NCBI RefSeq assembly: GCF_003008535.1
Contig: NZ_CP027666.1
Span: forward strand, 1,718,501 to 1,782,500
From: Ottowia oryzae
GTDB taxonomy: Bacteria > Pseudomonadota > Gammaproteobacteria > Burkholderiales > Burkholderiaceae_C
Reading direction: 5' to 3'
DNA: 64,000 bases
Shown: piece after piece, positions 7,688 to 16,639 of the stretch
Numbering within the stretch: the first letter of the stretch is position 1
Layout of the letters: the number at the start of each line of letters is the position of its first letter
Notes under the pieces: generated by a model
The model's input: the letters and a program-made list of their open reading frames with translations, nothing else
What the model was told of the DNA's origin: nothing
Database searches by the model: none
Program-made: the position numbers and the translations under genes

Positions 7688-10294
7688 ATGAACCAATCTG
7701 TATGGGCGCTGGGCTGGCGCAACCTGTGGCGGGACATGCGGTCGGGCGAGCTGCGCCTGCTGATGGTGGCCGTCACCCTGGCCGTGGCCGCGCTGACGGC
7801 GGTGGGGTTTTTCTCTGACCGGCTGCAAGGCGGCCTGAAGCGCGACGCAGGCCAGCTGCTGGGCGGCGACGCGGTCATCGTCAGCGACAACGCGCCTGCC
7901 CCCATCTGGGCCGAGCGCGCCCGGACACTGGGCCTGCAGACCGCGTTGACGCTGAGCTTCCCGACCATGGGCCGCGCCCCCGATGCGCAAGGCGGGGCCA
8001 CGCGCCTGGTGGCGCTGAAAGCCGTGGGCGAGGGCTACCCGCTGCGCGGGCAGGTGCGGCTGACGCAAGACCCGGCCGATTTGACTGGCGCACCCGTGCA
8101 AGGCCTGCCAGCGCGCGGCCAGGCTTGGGCGGATGCTGCAATTTCAGAAGCGCTGGGCCTGAAGCTGGGCGACACGCTGCTGCTGGGCGACGCCAGCTTT
8201 CAGCTCACGCAGTGGATCGCGCAAGAGCCCGACAGAGGCTCGGGCTTTCTGAACTTTGCGCCGCGCGTGATGATTGGCGAGGCCGATCTGCCCGCCACCG
8301 GCCTGGTGCAACCGGCCAGCCGCATCACCTGGCGCCTGGCCGTGGCGGGTGCGCCAGACCGTGTGCGCCAGTTTCAAACCTGGGCCGATGCCGAGCTGAA
8401 AAAGCCGGACGTGCACGGCGTGCGCCTGGAATCGCTGGAAAGCGGCCGCCCCGAGATGCGCCAGACACTGGACCGGGCCGAGAAATTCCTCAACCTGGTC
8501 GCCTTGCTGGCTGCGCTGCTGTCTGCCGTGGCGGTGGCGCTGGCCGCGCGCGGCTTTGCCGCCCGGCACCTGGACGACTGCGCCATGCTGCGCGTGCTGG
8601 GCCTGCCGCAGCGGCGCATTGCAGGCGCGTACACGGTGGAGTTTTTGTTGATTGGCCTGGCGGCCAGCCTGCTGGGCGTGGCCATCGGCTTCGCCGTGCA
8701 CTACCTTTTCGTCTGGCTGCTGGCCGGCTTGGTGGAATCGACCTTGCCCGCTGCCACCGGGTGGCCGGTGCTGTTCGGCCTGGGCATTGGCCTGACGCTG
8801 CTGGTCGCCTTTGGACTGCCGCCCGTGCTGCAGCTGGCGCAGGTGCCGCCGCTGCGGGTCATCCGCCGCGACGTGGGCGGGCTGAAGGCCGCATCGCTGC
8901 TGGTGCTGGGCCTGGGCGTGGCGGGCTTTGCCGGGCTGCTGCTGGCCGTCAGTTCTGATCTGAAACTGGGGCTGATCGCCGTGGGCGGCTTTGCGGGCGC
9001 GGTGGCCGTGTTCGCCGTGTTGGCGTGGGTGGGCGTGAAGCTGCTGCGCCGCGTGGTGAACGAAACCAGCGCGCCGCGCTGGCTGGTACTGGCCACGCGG
9101 CAGATCTCGGCGCGCCCGGCGTACGCGGTGGTGCAGGTCACCAGCCTGGCCGTGGGGCTGCTGGCGCTGGTGCTGCTGGTGCTGCTGCGCACCGACCTGA
9201 TCAGCAGCTGGCGCGCCGCCACCCCGGCCGACGCGCCCAACCGCTTCGTCATCAACGTCATGCCCGACCAGGGCGAGGCCTTCCGCCAGGCGCTGAAGGA
9301 CGCGGGCGTCGCCCGGCTGGACTGGTACCCCATGTTCCGTGGCCGCCTGACCGCGGTGAACGGCCGCAACGTGAACCCGGACGACTACGCCGAAGACCGC
9401 GCCAAGCGCCTGGTGGACCGCGAATTCAACCTTTCCAACGCGGCCGAGGCGCCCGCGCACAACGAGATCGTGGCAGGCCGCTGGACGCCCGGCGAAGCCA
9501 ACGCCGTCAGCGTAGAAGAGGGCCTGGCCAACACGCTGGGGCTGAAGCTGGGCGACACGCTGCACTTTGACGTGGGCGGCATCCCGCAGGAAGGGCGCAT
9601 CACCTCGCTGCGCAAGGTGGACTGGGCGTCGATGCACGTCAACTTCTTCGTCATGTTTCCGCAGGCTGAGATGCCGGATTTGCCGGTCACCTACATCGCG
9701 GCCTACCGTGCACCAGAGGTATGGCCCCCACGCTCCCCTGCTTCGCAAGGTGCGCTGCCCCCCGAGGGGGCTGCTGCCGGTTTGGGACGGCCCGGCACCG
9801 GCAGCGCTGGTTTCGACAACGCGCTGGTGCGCGACTTTCCTAATATCACCAACGTGGACATGAGCGCCACGATCGCGCAGGTGCAGCGCGTGCTGGACCA
9901 GGTGATCCGTGCGGTGGAATTCCTGTTTGGCTTCACCCTGGCGGCGGGGTTGATCGTGCTGTTTGCCGCCGTCAGCGCCACGCGGGAAGAGCGCGCGCGC
10001 GAATTCGCCATCATGCGCGCCGTGGGTGCCAGCAGCGATTTGCTGCGCAAGGTGCAGCGGGCGGAATTGGCCGGGGTGGGGCTGCTGGCGGGGTTTCTGG
10101 CCAGCGTGGTGGCTGTGGCCGTGGGTTGGGCCATGGCGCGCTATGCGTTCGACTTTGAATGGCGTGCCTCGCCGTGGGTGCCGCTGGCGGGCAGTTTGGT
10201 GGGCGCTTTGCTGGCGCTGCTGGCGGGCTGGTGGGGCCTGCGGGAGGTGCTGCGCCGCCCCGTGGTCGAAACCCTGCGGCAAGCGGCGGAATAG
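7688..10294 (+). CDS. YbbP-type ABC transporter permease (FtsX-like, two MacB-like halves)
   Basis: An 868-residue integral membrane protein of the predicted YbbA/YbbP lysophospholipase-linked export family. A first membrane helix near residues 20-40 is followed by a periplasmic domain, a block of four helices around 265-385, further helices near 410-500, a second periplasmic domain and three C-terminal helices. FtsX-like cores begin near [20 protein letters not shown] and [18 protein letters not shown]. No ATPase partner is adjacent. Residues of about 676-712 form a Pro/Gly/Ala-rich segment encoded by an inserted repeat-like sequence. A TACAGT box ends 6 nt before the ATG. Confidence 0.85.
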   Translation: MNQSVWALGWRNLWRDMRSGELRLLMVAVTLAVAALTAVGFFSDRLQGGLKRDAGQLLGGDAVIVSDNAPAPIWAERARTLGLQTALTLSFPTMGRAPDAQGGATRLVALKAVGEGYPLRGQVRLTQDPADLTGAPVQGLPARGQAWADAAISEALGLKLGDTLLLGDASFQLTQWIAQEPDRGSGFLNFAPRVMIGEADLPATGLVQPASRITWRLAVAGAPDRVRQFQTWADAELKKPDVHGVRLESLESGRPEMRQTLDRAEKFLNLVALLAALLSAVAVALAARGFAARHLDDCAMLRVLGLPQRRIAGAYTVEFLLIGLAASLLGVAIGFAVHYLFVWLLAGLVESTLPAATGWPVLFGLGIGLTLLVAFGLPPVLQLAQVPPLRVIRRDVGGLKAASLLVLGLGVAGFAGLLLAVSSDLKLGLIAVGGFAGAVAVFAVLAWVGVKLLRRVVNETSAPRWLVLATRQISARPAYAVVQVTSLAVGLLALVLLVLLRTDLISSWRAATPADAPNRFVINVMPDQGEAFRQALKDAGVARLDWYPMFRGRLTAVNGRNVNPDDYAEDRAKRLVDREFNLSNAAEAPAHNEIVAGRWTPGEANAVSVEEGLANTLGLKLGDTLHFDVGGIPQEGRITSLRKVDWASMHVNFFVMFPQAEMPDLPVTYIAAYRAPEVWPPRSPASQGALPPEGAAAGLGRPGTGSAGFDNALVRDFPNITNVDMSATIAQVQRVLDQVIRAVEFLFGFTLAAGLIVLFAAVSATREERAREFAIMRAVGASSDLLRKVQRAELAGVGLLAGFLASVVAVAVGWAMARYAFDFEWRASPWVPLAGSLVGALLALLAGWWGLREVLRRPVVETLRQAAE
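9717..9822 (+). repeat. repeat-like insertion inside the permease gene (family C)
   Basis: The stretch contains GCTGCCCCCCGAGGGGGCTG, a strong palindrome of the type normally found between genes, followed by GGGACGGCCCGG. It is translated in frame as a Pro/Ala/Gly-rich insert between two conserved parts of the permease. Confidence 0.5.
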
Positions 10295-10676
10295 CAGTTG
10301 CTATCAATAGACTAGCTGCTGGCGATGGTGGGTAGGGCGCTGGAGGGCTTTTTGGTTTGAAATAGCCCAGCGGCAGCCCTCACTGCAGCGGCGCAGGTCG
10401 CGATACGACGGCCGCACGCGGGGGTTCGGCCCGCGCGCCTGCGAGTGAGCTGCGCGCTTGGCGCAGAGCGGCCTAGCGGCTTCGCGAAAAGAGTTGGCGG
10501 GGCGGCCGCGGCGGCGCACCGGCCGCGCCGATGCGCCGGGTCCGGCCCCATCGGCCGATGTGGCGCCCCACCGCCCAGAAACCCCACGGCACCCGCCTGT
10601 TACAGCGGCATTCAACGCCCTGTCACAAACCCGCCCCAGCATCGCCCGGTTGACACCACCGACAGGCGATCTCTTC
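10295..10676. other. 382-bp intergenic region without a gene
   Basis: It holds one repeat A copy at its left end, then GC-rich sequence with several short inverted repeats such as CGATGCGCCGGGTCCGG near 10528 and GCCCCATCGGCCGATG near 10546. No convincing coding frame is present. A TTGACA at about 10650 lies only 27 bp from the next ATG, too close to act as a -35 for it. Confidence 0.6.
10300..10364 (+). repeat. interspersed repeat A, copy 5
   Basis: A forward copy directly after the permease stop: TATCAATAGACTAGCTGCT, then GGCGCTGGAGGGC and a T-rich tail TTTTTGGTTTGA. Confidence 0.65.
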
Positions 10677-12810
10677 ATGTCCCAGCCGACCACCCTGCAA
10701 GCCACCTTTCCTGCCCGCCTTGTTCTGGCCAGCCTGCTCCGCCAGCCTGGCCGCGTGCGGCGGCAGCGACGACGACACCGCGCCCACCGCGCAAAGCGCC
10801 ACCGCACAGCTGGCCTTGCTGGAGACCACCGATCTGCACTACTACGTGCGCAGCTACAACTACTACTCGGACAAGGAAGACCCCACCGTTGGGCTGGAGC
10901 GCACCGCTACGCTGATCCACCAGGCGCGCAAGGACTTTGCCAACACGCTGTTGGTGGACAACGGTGACACCATCCAGGGCACGGTGCTGGGCACGTACGA
11001 GGCCCAGGTGGCCCCCATCCCGCCCACGCAGCAGCTGACGATGTACAAGGCCATGGCCTCGCTGAAGTACGACGCGGGCGTGTTGGGCAACCACGAATTC
11101 AACTTTGGCCTGCCGTACCTCAGCCAGGTGCTGGGCGGCGGGCTGGACGTGGCCGGGGTCGACCCCACGATCGGCAGCAAGGCCACGGGGCCGGGCTTTC
11201 CCATCGTCACCGCCAATGTCACCAGCCTGAAGACAGGCAAGCCGCTGATCGACCCGTACGTCATCCTCGATCGCCAGCTGACGGCCACGCAGGCCGATGG
11301 CAAGGCCGTCACCCTGCCCATCAAGATCGGCGTGATCGGCGTGACCACGCCGGGCATCCTGAACTGGGACAAGGACAAGCTGGACGGCAAGATCAGCACG
11401 CAAGACGGCCGCGACACCGTGGCCAAGTACGTGCCCGAAGTGCGCGCCAAGGGGGCCGACCTGGTCTTCGTGCTGCTGCACGGCGGCATGACCGCTGCGG
11501 GCTACAACGCCAACATGGAGAACCCGGGCTACTACATCACCAAGGATGTGCCGGGCATCGACGGCATCGTGATGGGGCACGAGCACAACACCTTCCCCGA
11601 CCGCGGCGCCAACCCGTCCTACAAGTTCGCCGGTGCCGACAACGCCAAGGGCACCGTCAACGGCGTGCCTGCGGTGATGGCCAGCTCCTGGGGCAAGGCG
11701 CTGGGCGTCATCAACTACGCGCTGAAGTGGGACGCGGGCACCAAGAAATGGTCGGTGGACACCACCAAGACCGACGTGCAGGTGCGCACCACGCAAACGG
11801 GCACCAACCCCGCGCAGTACGTGGGCAGCGACCAGACCGTCATCGCCGCCGTGCAAACCCTGCACGACAAGACCCGCACGTACGTTGCTTCGCCCATCGG
11901 CACCAGCGACTTCCGCATGAATTCGATGTTTGCCGAAGTCGGCAACGTGGGCGCGCTGCAGCTGGTCAATCAGGCGCAGCAGGCGCACGTGGCCAAGTAC
12001 GTGCAGGCCAACCTGCCGCAGTACGCCGATTTGCCGGTGCTGTCGGTCACCGCGCCCTTCAAGGCCGGCTTTTCGGGCCCGACCGACTTCACCGACGTTG
12101 CCCAGGGCACGCTGACGGTGGCCGCCGCGGCCGACCTGTACCTGTACGACAACAACACCATCAACGCGGTGAAAGTGAGCGGTGCGCAGATCAAGCTGTG
12201 GCTGGAAAACGCGGCCAACCGCTTCAATCAGATCGACCCGGCCAAGACCACCGACCAATGGCTGCTGAACGACAGCAAGACCGGCGTGCAGCCGGGCGCG
12301 GCCTTCCCTGGCTACAACTTCGACGTGTTCACCTCGCCCGACATCCGCTACGAAATCGACGTGACCAAGCCGAAGTCCAACGTCAACAAGCCCGTGGCGG
12401 GCGAAGAGCGCATCCAGAACCTGACCTACAAAGGCCAGCCGATCGACGCGGCCCAGCAGTTCATCGTGGCCACCAACAACTACCGCGCCAACAGCAGCGC
12501 GCCCTACATCCTGGGCACGGGCAAGGCTTTTGACATCGTCTGGGCGTCGCCCGACGCCAACCGCGAAGTGGTGCTGAACTACGTCAAGGCGCAAAAGACC
12601 GTCACCCGCGCCAGCAACGGCAGCACCAGCAGCTGGCGCTTCGCCAAAACCCCCACGGCGGGCAAGGTGCTGTTCAAGTCCGCCAAGGACGCGCTGAACG
12701 TGGCGCAAGACGCAGGGCTGACCAACATCAGCGTGGACCGCGCCGACGACACCGGCGTGAACGGCGGCACTGGCACCTACGCCATCTACCGCGTCGACCT
12801 GGGCAAGTAA
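10677..12810 (+). CDS. lipoprotein 5'-nucleotidase / 2',3'-cyclic phosphodiesterase, frameshifted in the signal peptide
   Basis: A CpdB/UshA-like metallophosphoesterase that would hydrolyse nucleotides at the cell envelope. The main frame (10720-12810) carries the metal-site motifs TTDLH, NGDTIQG, GNHEF, LLHGG and GHEHN, then the C-terminal nucleotidase domain with NNYRANSS. The ATG at 10677 starts a typical lipoprotein signal, MSQPTTLQATFPARLVLASL, but in another frame. Dropping one base near 10738-10741 joins it to LASLAAC-GGSDDD, an ideal lipobox. So there is an apparent +1 frameshift, real or a sequencing error. Without repair the only starts are weak, such as the TTG at 10720. Confidence 0.8.
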
Positions 12811-13054
12811 GCCCAGCCGCCCGCGTGCCGGGGTAGCGCGCGGGGTAAGCAGCACCTGCTGCTTGGCGCCCGCCGGGGGAAGCGGCCCAGCCCAGCTGAA
12901 ACGATGTACAGCCGCCGCGCCGGGTTGCGGCTGTAAACATGCCGTCACAGCCTGCACTTCTGCGGTGCAAATTAGAGTCTGCACTCTGCAGATCGCGCGC
13001 CAAATGCCGGGTTTGTACTTAGTGCTTTGGCGCGGATGTGCTTAACTGGCAGGC

Positions 13055-14302
13055 ATGACCGATACCGTCAAAACCCTTCATCTCGCCCTGCAAGGGGGCG
13101 GCGCCCACGGCGCCTTCACCTGGGGCGTGCTGGACACGCTGCTGGCCGACGGCCGCCTGCACTTTGACGCCATCAGCGGCACCAGCGCAGGCGCCGTCAA
13201 CGCCGTGGCGCTGGCGCACGGCTGGGCCAAGGCGCTGGACGAAGGCACCGACCCCGCCGAAGGCGCCCGCGTGGCGCTGGCCCACGTGTGGCGCAAAGTG
13301 ATGGACATGGGCGCGTTGAGCGGCAGCGCCTCGCGCATGGCGCGGCTGGTGATGGGCGCCTTGCCCAACGCCTTCAGCCGCATGTCGCCCTACCAGACCA
13401 ACCCGCTCGACTACAACCCCCTGCGCGAGCTGATCACCGATTCCATCGACTTCGACCGCATCGCCCGCCTAAAGGCCCCGCGCCTTTTCATCGCCGCTAC
13501 CGACGTCGAAACCGGCCGCGCCGCCATCTTCAGCGGCAAGCGCGTCACCGCGCAGGCCGTCATGGCGTCGGCCTGCCTGCCGCAGCTGTTCCAGGCGCCA
13601 GAAATCAACGGCAAGCTGTATTGGGACGGCGGCTACGCCAGCAACCCACCGCTGGGTCCGCTGGTCGAATCCGACGGCAGCCAGGACATCCTGCTGGTGC
13701 AGATCAACCCCCTGCGCCGCACCGCGCGGCCCACCACCACCGCCGAAATCACCGACCGCGTGAACGACCTGACCTTCAACGCCAGCCTGATCGCCCAGAT
13801 GCGCACCATCGCGCTGGTCAACGACATGGTGGCCAGCGGCATAGTGCGCCCCGGCCTCAAGCCCATTCACATGCACCGCATCGACGGCGGCAAAGCCCTG
13901 GCCGCCATGCCCGCCGCCAGCAAGCTCGAGCCCAAGCCCGCCACGCTGGAGCAGCTGTTCGCCCTGGGCCAGGAAAGCGCCACGCGCTGGTTGCGCAAAA
14001 GCTTTGAAGCCGTGGGCCAGCGCACCTCCATCGACCTGCACCGCGACTACGGCGACCCGCTCAAGCTGGACTTTGAGCAGCCCGAAGACGCGCCAGACGA
14101 CGACGCGGCCGACGCGCCAGACACACCCGCTCCCTCAGCCGCCCCAGCCGCCAAGGCCACCGCAGAAACCGCGCCCGCGCCCGCCCGCAGCGCCGAGAAG
14201 GCCGACCCAACCGACGCAGCCGACCAATCCGCCAGCGCCGCCGCCAGCGCCCAAGACGCCAGTGCCCCCGCCGCTGACAAGCCCACAGGCCCCGCCGCCT
14301 AA
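13055..14302 (+). CDS. patatin-like phospholipase
   Basis: A 415-residue acyl hydrolase with the patatin catalytic features: the glycine-rich oxyanion motif GGGAHG at residues 14-19, the nucleophile elbow GTSAG with Ser44, and the Asp-Gly-Gly motif with Asp191 (YWDGGYASNPPLGP). Cytoplasmic patatin-like proteins cleave phospholipids. The last 75 or so residues form a low-complexity tail rich in Ala, Pro and Asp, probably disordered. It has no signal peptide. Its stop lies just before a repeat copy and the haemoglobin gene. Confidence 0.88.
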   Translation: MTDTVKTLHLALQGGGAHGAFTWGVLDTLLADGRLHFDAISGTSAGAVNAVALAHGWAKALDEGTDPAEGARVALAHVWRKVMDMGALSGSASRMARLVMGALPNAFSRMSPYQTNPLDYNPLRELITDSIDFDRIARLKAPRLFIAATDVETGRAAIFSGKRVTAQAVMASACLPQLFQAPEINGKLYWDGGYASNPPLGPLVESDGSQDILLVQINPLRRTARPTTTAEITDRVNDLTFNASLIAQMRTIALVNDMVASGIVRPGLKPIHMHRIDGGKALAAMPAASKLEPKPATLEQLFALGQESATRWLRKSFEAVGQRTSIDLHRDYGDPLKLDFEQPEDAPDDDAADAPDTPAPSAAPAAKATAETAPAPARSAEKADPTDAADQSASAAASAQDASAPAADKPTGPAA

Positions 14303-14323
14303 AATCAGCCGGGTGGCGCCGAG

Positions 14324-14384
14324 CTATCAAACCGATAGCTGCTCGCGCTTATTCTTCTGGCGCTGGAGGGCGATTTGACTGATA
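14324..14384 (+). repeat. interspersed repeat A, copy 6 (supplies ribosome site and start codon)
   Basis: A forward copy: CTATCAAACCGATAGCTGC, then GGCGCTGGAGGGCGATTTGA. The GGAGGG at 14365-14370 and the TTG at 14375 serve the downstream haemoglobin gene. Confidence 0.65.
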
Positions 14385-14791
14385 AAGAACTGGGCGAAGA
14401 AACGGCCACCGCTGTCACGCCCTTTGAACTGCTGGGCGGCGAGCCCGCCGTGCACGCCCTGGTCGAACGGTTTTACGACCTGATGGACCTGGAGCCCGGC
14501 TATGCCGAACTGCGCGCCGCCCACGGCAACACGCTGGACAGCGCGCGGCAAAAACTCTTCTGGTTCCTGTGCGGCTGGCTGGGCGGCCCCGACCACTACA
14601 TCGAGCGCTTCGGCCACCCCCGCCTGCGCGCCCGCCACCTGCCGTTTTCCATCGGCGTGCTCGAGCGCGACCAATGGGTCGCCTGCATGGCCCAGGCCAT
14701 GCGAGAAACCGCCGTACCCGAAGCGCTGCGCCAGCGCCTGGAGCAAAGCTTTTTCCAGACGGCGGATTGGATGCGGAATCGGGGGGTGTGA
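14375..14791 (+). CDS. group II truncated haemoglobin
   Basis: A small haem protein that binds oxygen or handles NO and reactive species. The 138-residue sequence matches group II (TrHbO): FELLGGEPAVHALVERFYD at the N-terminus, the proximal histidine in ARHLPFSIG, and a conserved tryptophan in RDQWVACM. The start is the TTG at 14375, preceded by GGAGGG at a spacing of 4 nt; both lie in a repeat A copy. No ATG occurs in frame until after the globin domain has begun. Confidence 0.85.
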   Translation: MTDKELGEETATAVTPFELLGGEPAVHALVERFYDLMDLEPGYAELRAAHGNTLDSARQKLFWFLCGWLGGPDHYIERFGHPRLRARHLPFSIGVLERDQWVACMAQAMRETAVPEALRQRLEQSFFQTADWMRNRGV

Positions 14792-15111
14792 GGGGGCGGT
14801 GCTTCATTGCCACGCACCGATAGGACGATCGGCCACCAACACTGGGGTGCTCACCGTTGAGTCCTGACATGGTGTGCGATCTGTCTTTCGGGCTTGACCC
14901 GTGCGTTTCCGGCGATGCCGAATACGCTTACAAAGTGTGTGCTTACGCGAATGACCGATAAGCGATCAATATCTTAGATGCTCAGCGGGGAGCCAAAAGC
15001 TACCCTCGCGTCAAGGTCAACCGAGATGGAAAGTTCCTATGCGCTGGACATAGCAGTGCACTCTAAATACTCCTGTTTGAATACCTGTTGTCCACCCATG
15101 GAGATCAAAAA
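14792..15111. other. 320-bp intergenic region at the left edge of the low-GC cassette
   Basis: GC content falls from about 14870 onward. The only open frame is a 30-codon one at 14869-14961 starting MVCDLSFGLDPC, with no ribosome site and no recognisable family. At 15065-15075 the sequence AAATACTCCTG also occurs at the head of the repeat A copy at 49374, so the left edge may contain a decayed repeat. No clear promoter is visible. Confidence 0.5.
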
Positions 15112-15672
15112 TTGAAAATCCGATTTATGTCGGGGAATGAGCACAAGATCGCTGAAGTGCAGCGGATTCTTACCCCAGCTGGGGTAAATGTTGTGCCAGT
15201 GTCGAAGAAAATCGAGGAATTGCAGACCGAAGACGTCGAGAGGTTGGTTCGGGACAAGCTCACGAAAGCGTTCGATGCGATCGGCCGTCCGTTGTTCGTT
15301 GAACATACGGGTTTGTATCTGAATGGCCTTAATGGACTTCCAGCAGGCTTGACACAGATCTTCTGGGACAAGCTCCAGGCAGACCGCTTTGTCGACCTCG
15401 TCGCCGGCCTTGGCGACAACAAGGTCACCGCAAAGACGGTCCTTGGGTACTGCGACGGACGCGAAATCCACTTGTTCGAAGGCGCAATCGAGGGGACTGT
15501 GCCACGCGACCCCGCGGGCCCTACTGGCTTCCAGTGGGACTGCGTTTTTGTCCCAGATGGCGGCAATCAAACGTTTGCGGAGATGGGATCAGCTAAGGAC
15601 AGTATCTCTATGCGTCGCAAAGCATTGGATTTGTTTGCGGCGCATCTTAAAAATTTGAAAGGCATGCAATGA
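15112..15672 (+). CDS. HAM1-like (non-canonical purine NTP pyrophosphatase family) protein, KomB-like
   Basis: A 186-residue ITPA/RdgB-fold protein. The nucleotide-binding start SGNEHKIAEVQRIL (S7, N9, K12, E15), NGLNGLPAG, GTVPRDPAG and TGFQWDCVF are all present. Two conserved sites differ: the VEDSG/DDSG catalytic aspartate is His65 (VEHTG), and SHR is Ser-Met-Arg at 166-168. This suggests a binder rather than an active pyrophosphatase. The TTG at 15112 has GGAG 8 nt upstream and gives the family start MKIRFMSGNEHK; a TTG at 15088 is an alternative. GC content is well below the flanks. The stop overlaps the SIR2 gene in an ATGA junction. The pairing resembles KomB-KomC of the Kongming defence system. 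Confidence 0.85.
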   Translation: MKIRFMSGNEHKIAEVQRILTPAGVNVVPVSKKIEELQTEDVERLVRDKLTKAFDAIGRPLFVEHTGLYLNGLNGLPAGLTQIFWDKLQADRFVDLVAGLGDNKVTAKTVLGYCDGREIHLFEGAIEGTVPRDPAGPTGFQWDCVFVPDGGNQTFAEMGSAKDSISMRRKALDLFAAHLKNLKGMQ

Positions 15673-16463
15673 AGGAAGATCTGTTCGATGCGCATCGCAC
15701 CGGGAGGTTGATTCTGTTTGCGGGCGCAGGAGTGTCTGCCAATCTTGGCCTGCCCAGTTGGGAGGAGTTGATCGCGCATATTGCGGAACAGCTTGGCTAC
15801 GACCCGAAGATTTTTTCCACGTATGGTACTCATCTGGCTCTTGCGGCATTCTACAGAACAAAGAAAGGTGGTCTTGGTTCGCTGCGGAGTTGGATGGATC
15901 GTGAATGGCACAAGTCATCTACGGATATCTCAACGTCTGATATTCATCGGCTGATTACCCGGGGGAATTTTTCAAAAATATACACAACCAATTACGATCG
16001 TTGGCTGGAGTACGCTCACGATCATTTTGGTGTCAAGTACGATAAAATTTCTAGCGTTGTCGATCTTGTTTCCACTAGTGATGGACGTCGGCAAATTGTT
16101 AAGTTTCATGGTGACTTCGACTCAGACGCGTCGATCGTCCTAGATGAGACGAGTTATTTTGAACGGCTAGGCTTCGATACCCCGCTGGATATTAAGCTTC
16201 GCAATGATGTCTTGGGTAGCTCGGTTCTCTTTGTCGGCTATAGCCTCAACGATCTCAATATTCGGTTGATGTTCTATCGTCTGACTGAAATGTGGGGACG
16301 CTCCAACTTGGCATCTGCAAGACCGAAATCGTATGTCTTTACCAATCGACCGAATCCCGTTGCCGAGGAACTCTTGAGTCATTGGGGGATCGAGATGATC
16401 GTTTCAGATGAGGATGATCCCAAGAAGGCGTTGACAGATTTCCTCCAAGAGCTAGTGGGGTGA
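15669..16463 (+). CDS. SIR2-like NADase-domain protein, KomC-like effector
   Basis: A 264-residue SIR2_2-type protein, a family common in anti-phage systems where it hydrolyses NAD. Visible motifs are the NAD-binding FAGAGVSANLGLPSWEELI at residues 17-35, TTNYD with Asn108, the catalytic-histidine motif KFHGDF with His147, and FVGYSLNDLNIR near 188-199. There are no transmembrane segments and no extra effector domain. It overlaps the HAM1-like gene by 4 nt, so the two are co-translated. Low GC and codon use unlike the flanking genes point to transfer. No adenosine deaminase (komA) gene is present on either side. Confidence 0.88.
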   Translation: MKEDLFDAHRTGRLILFAGAGVSANLGLPSWEELIAHIAEQLGYDPKIFSTYGTHLALAAFYRTKKGGLGSLRSWMDREWHKSSTDISTSDIHRLITRGNFSKIYTTNYDRWLEYAHDHFGVKYDKISSVVDLVSTSDGRRQIVKFHGDFDSDASIVLDETSYFERLGFDTPLDIKLRNDVLGSSVLFVGYSLNDLNIRLMFYRLTEMWGRSNLASARPKSYVFTNRPNPVAEELLSHWGIEMIVSDEDDPKKALTDFLQELVG

Positions 16464-16639
16464 GAAAGCCTCGCCGGGCCAGGAATGGCGACGACAAGAG
16501 GGGGCGCCAAGGCGCAGACCGCAAATGACATGGGTCAACCAACTGCGTGCATCGACGGTAACCTTGAGGCCCGATGCTATGCATTGGGTTCGTCTGCTCG
16601 GCGGAAGGCAACTTCACTGTCGACTATTCGCTTCAGTAC

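Noticed and set aside
8144..10282. A 712-residue minus-strand frame opposite the permease gene
   Set aside because: Antisense shadow of a well-supported membrane protein; the translation is His/Gln/Arg-rich and shows no domain.
10675..12984. A 769-residue open frame on the minus strand across the nucleotidase gene
   Set aside because: It is the GC-driven shadow of a clear metallophosphoesterase on the plus strand, rich in His/Gly/Val/Arg, with no family motif.
14869..14961. A possible 30-codon gene upstream of the HAM1-SIR2 pair, considered as a komA remnant
   Set aside because: Too short, no ribosome site and no recognisable deaminase motif.
15112..16463. Calling the locus a complete Kongming system
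   Set aside because: No adenosine deaminase gene is adjacent or anywhere in the window, so only the sensor-effector pair is supported.
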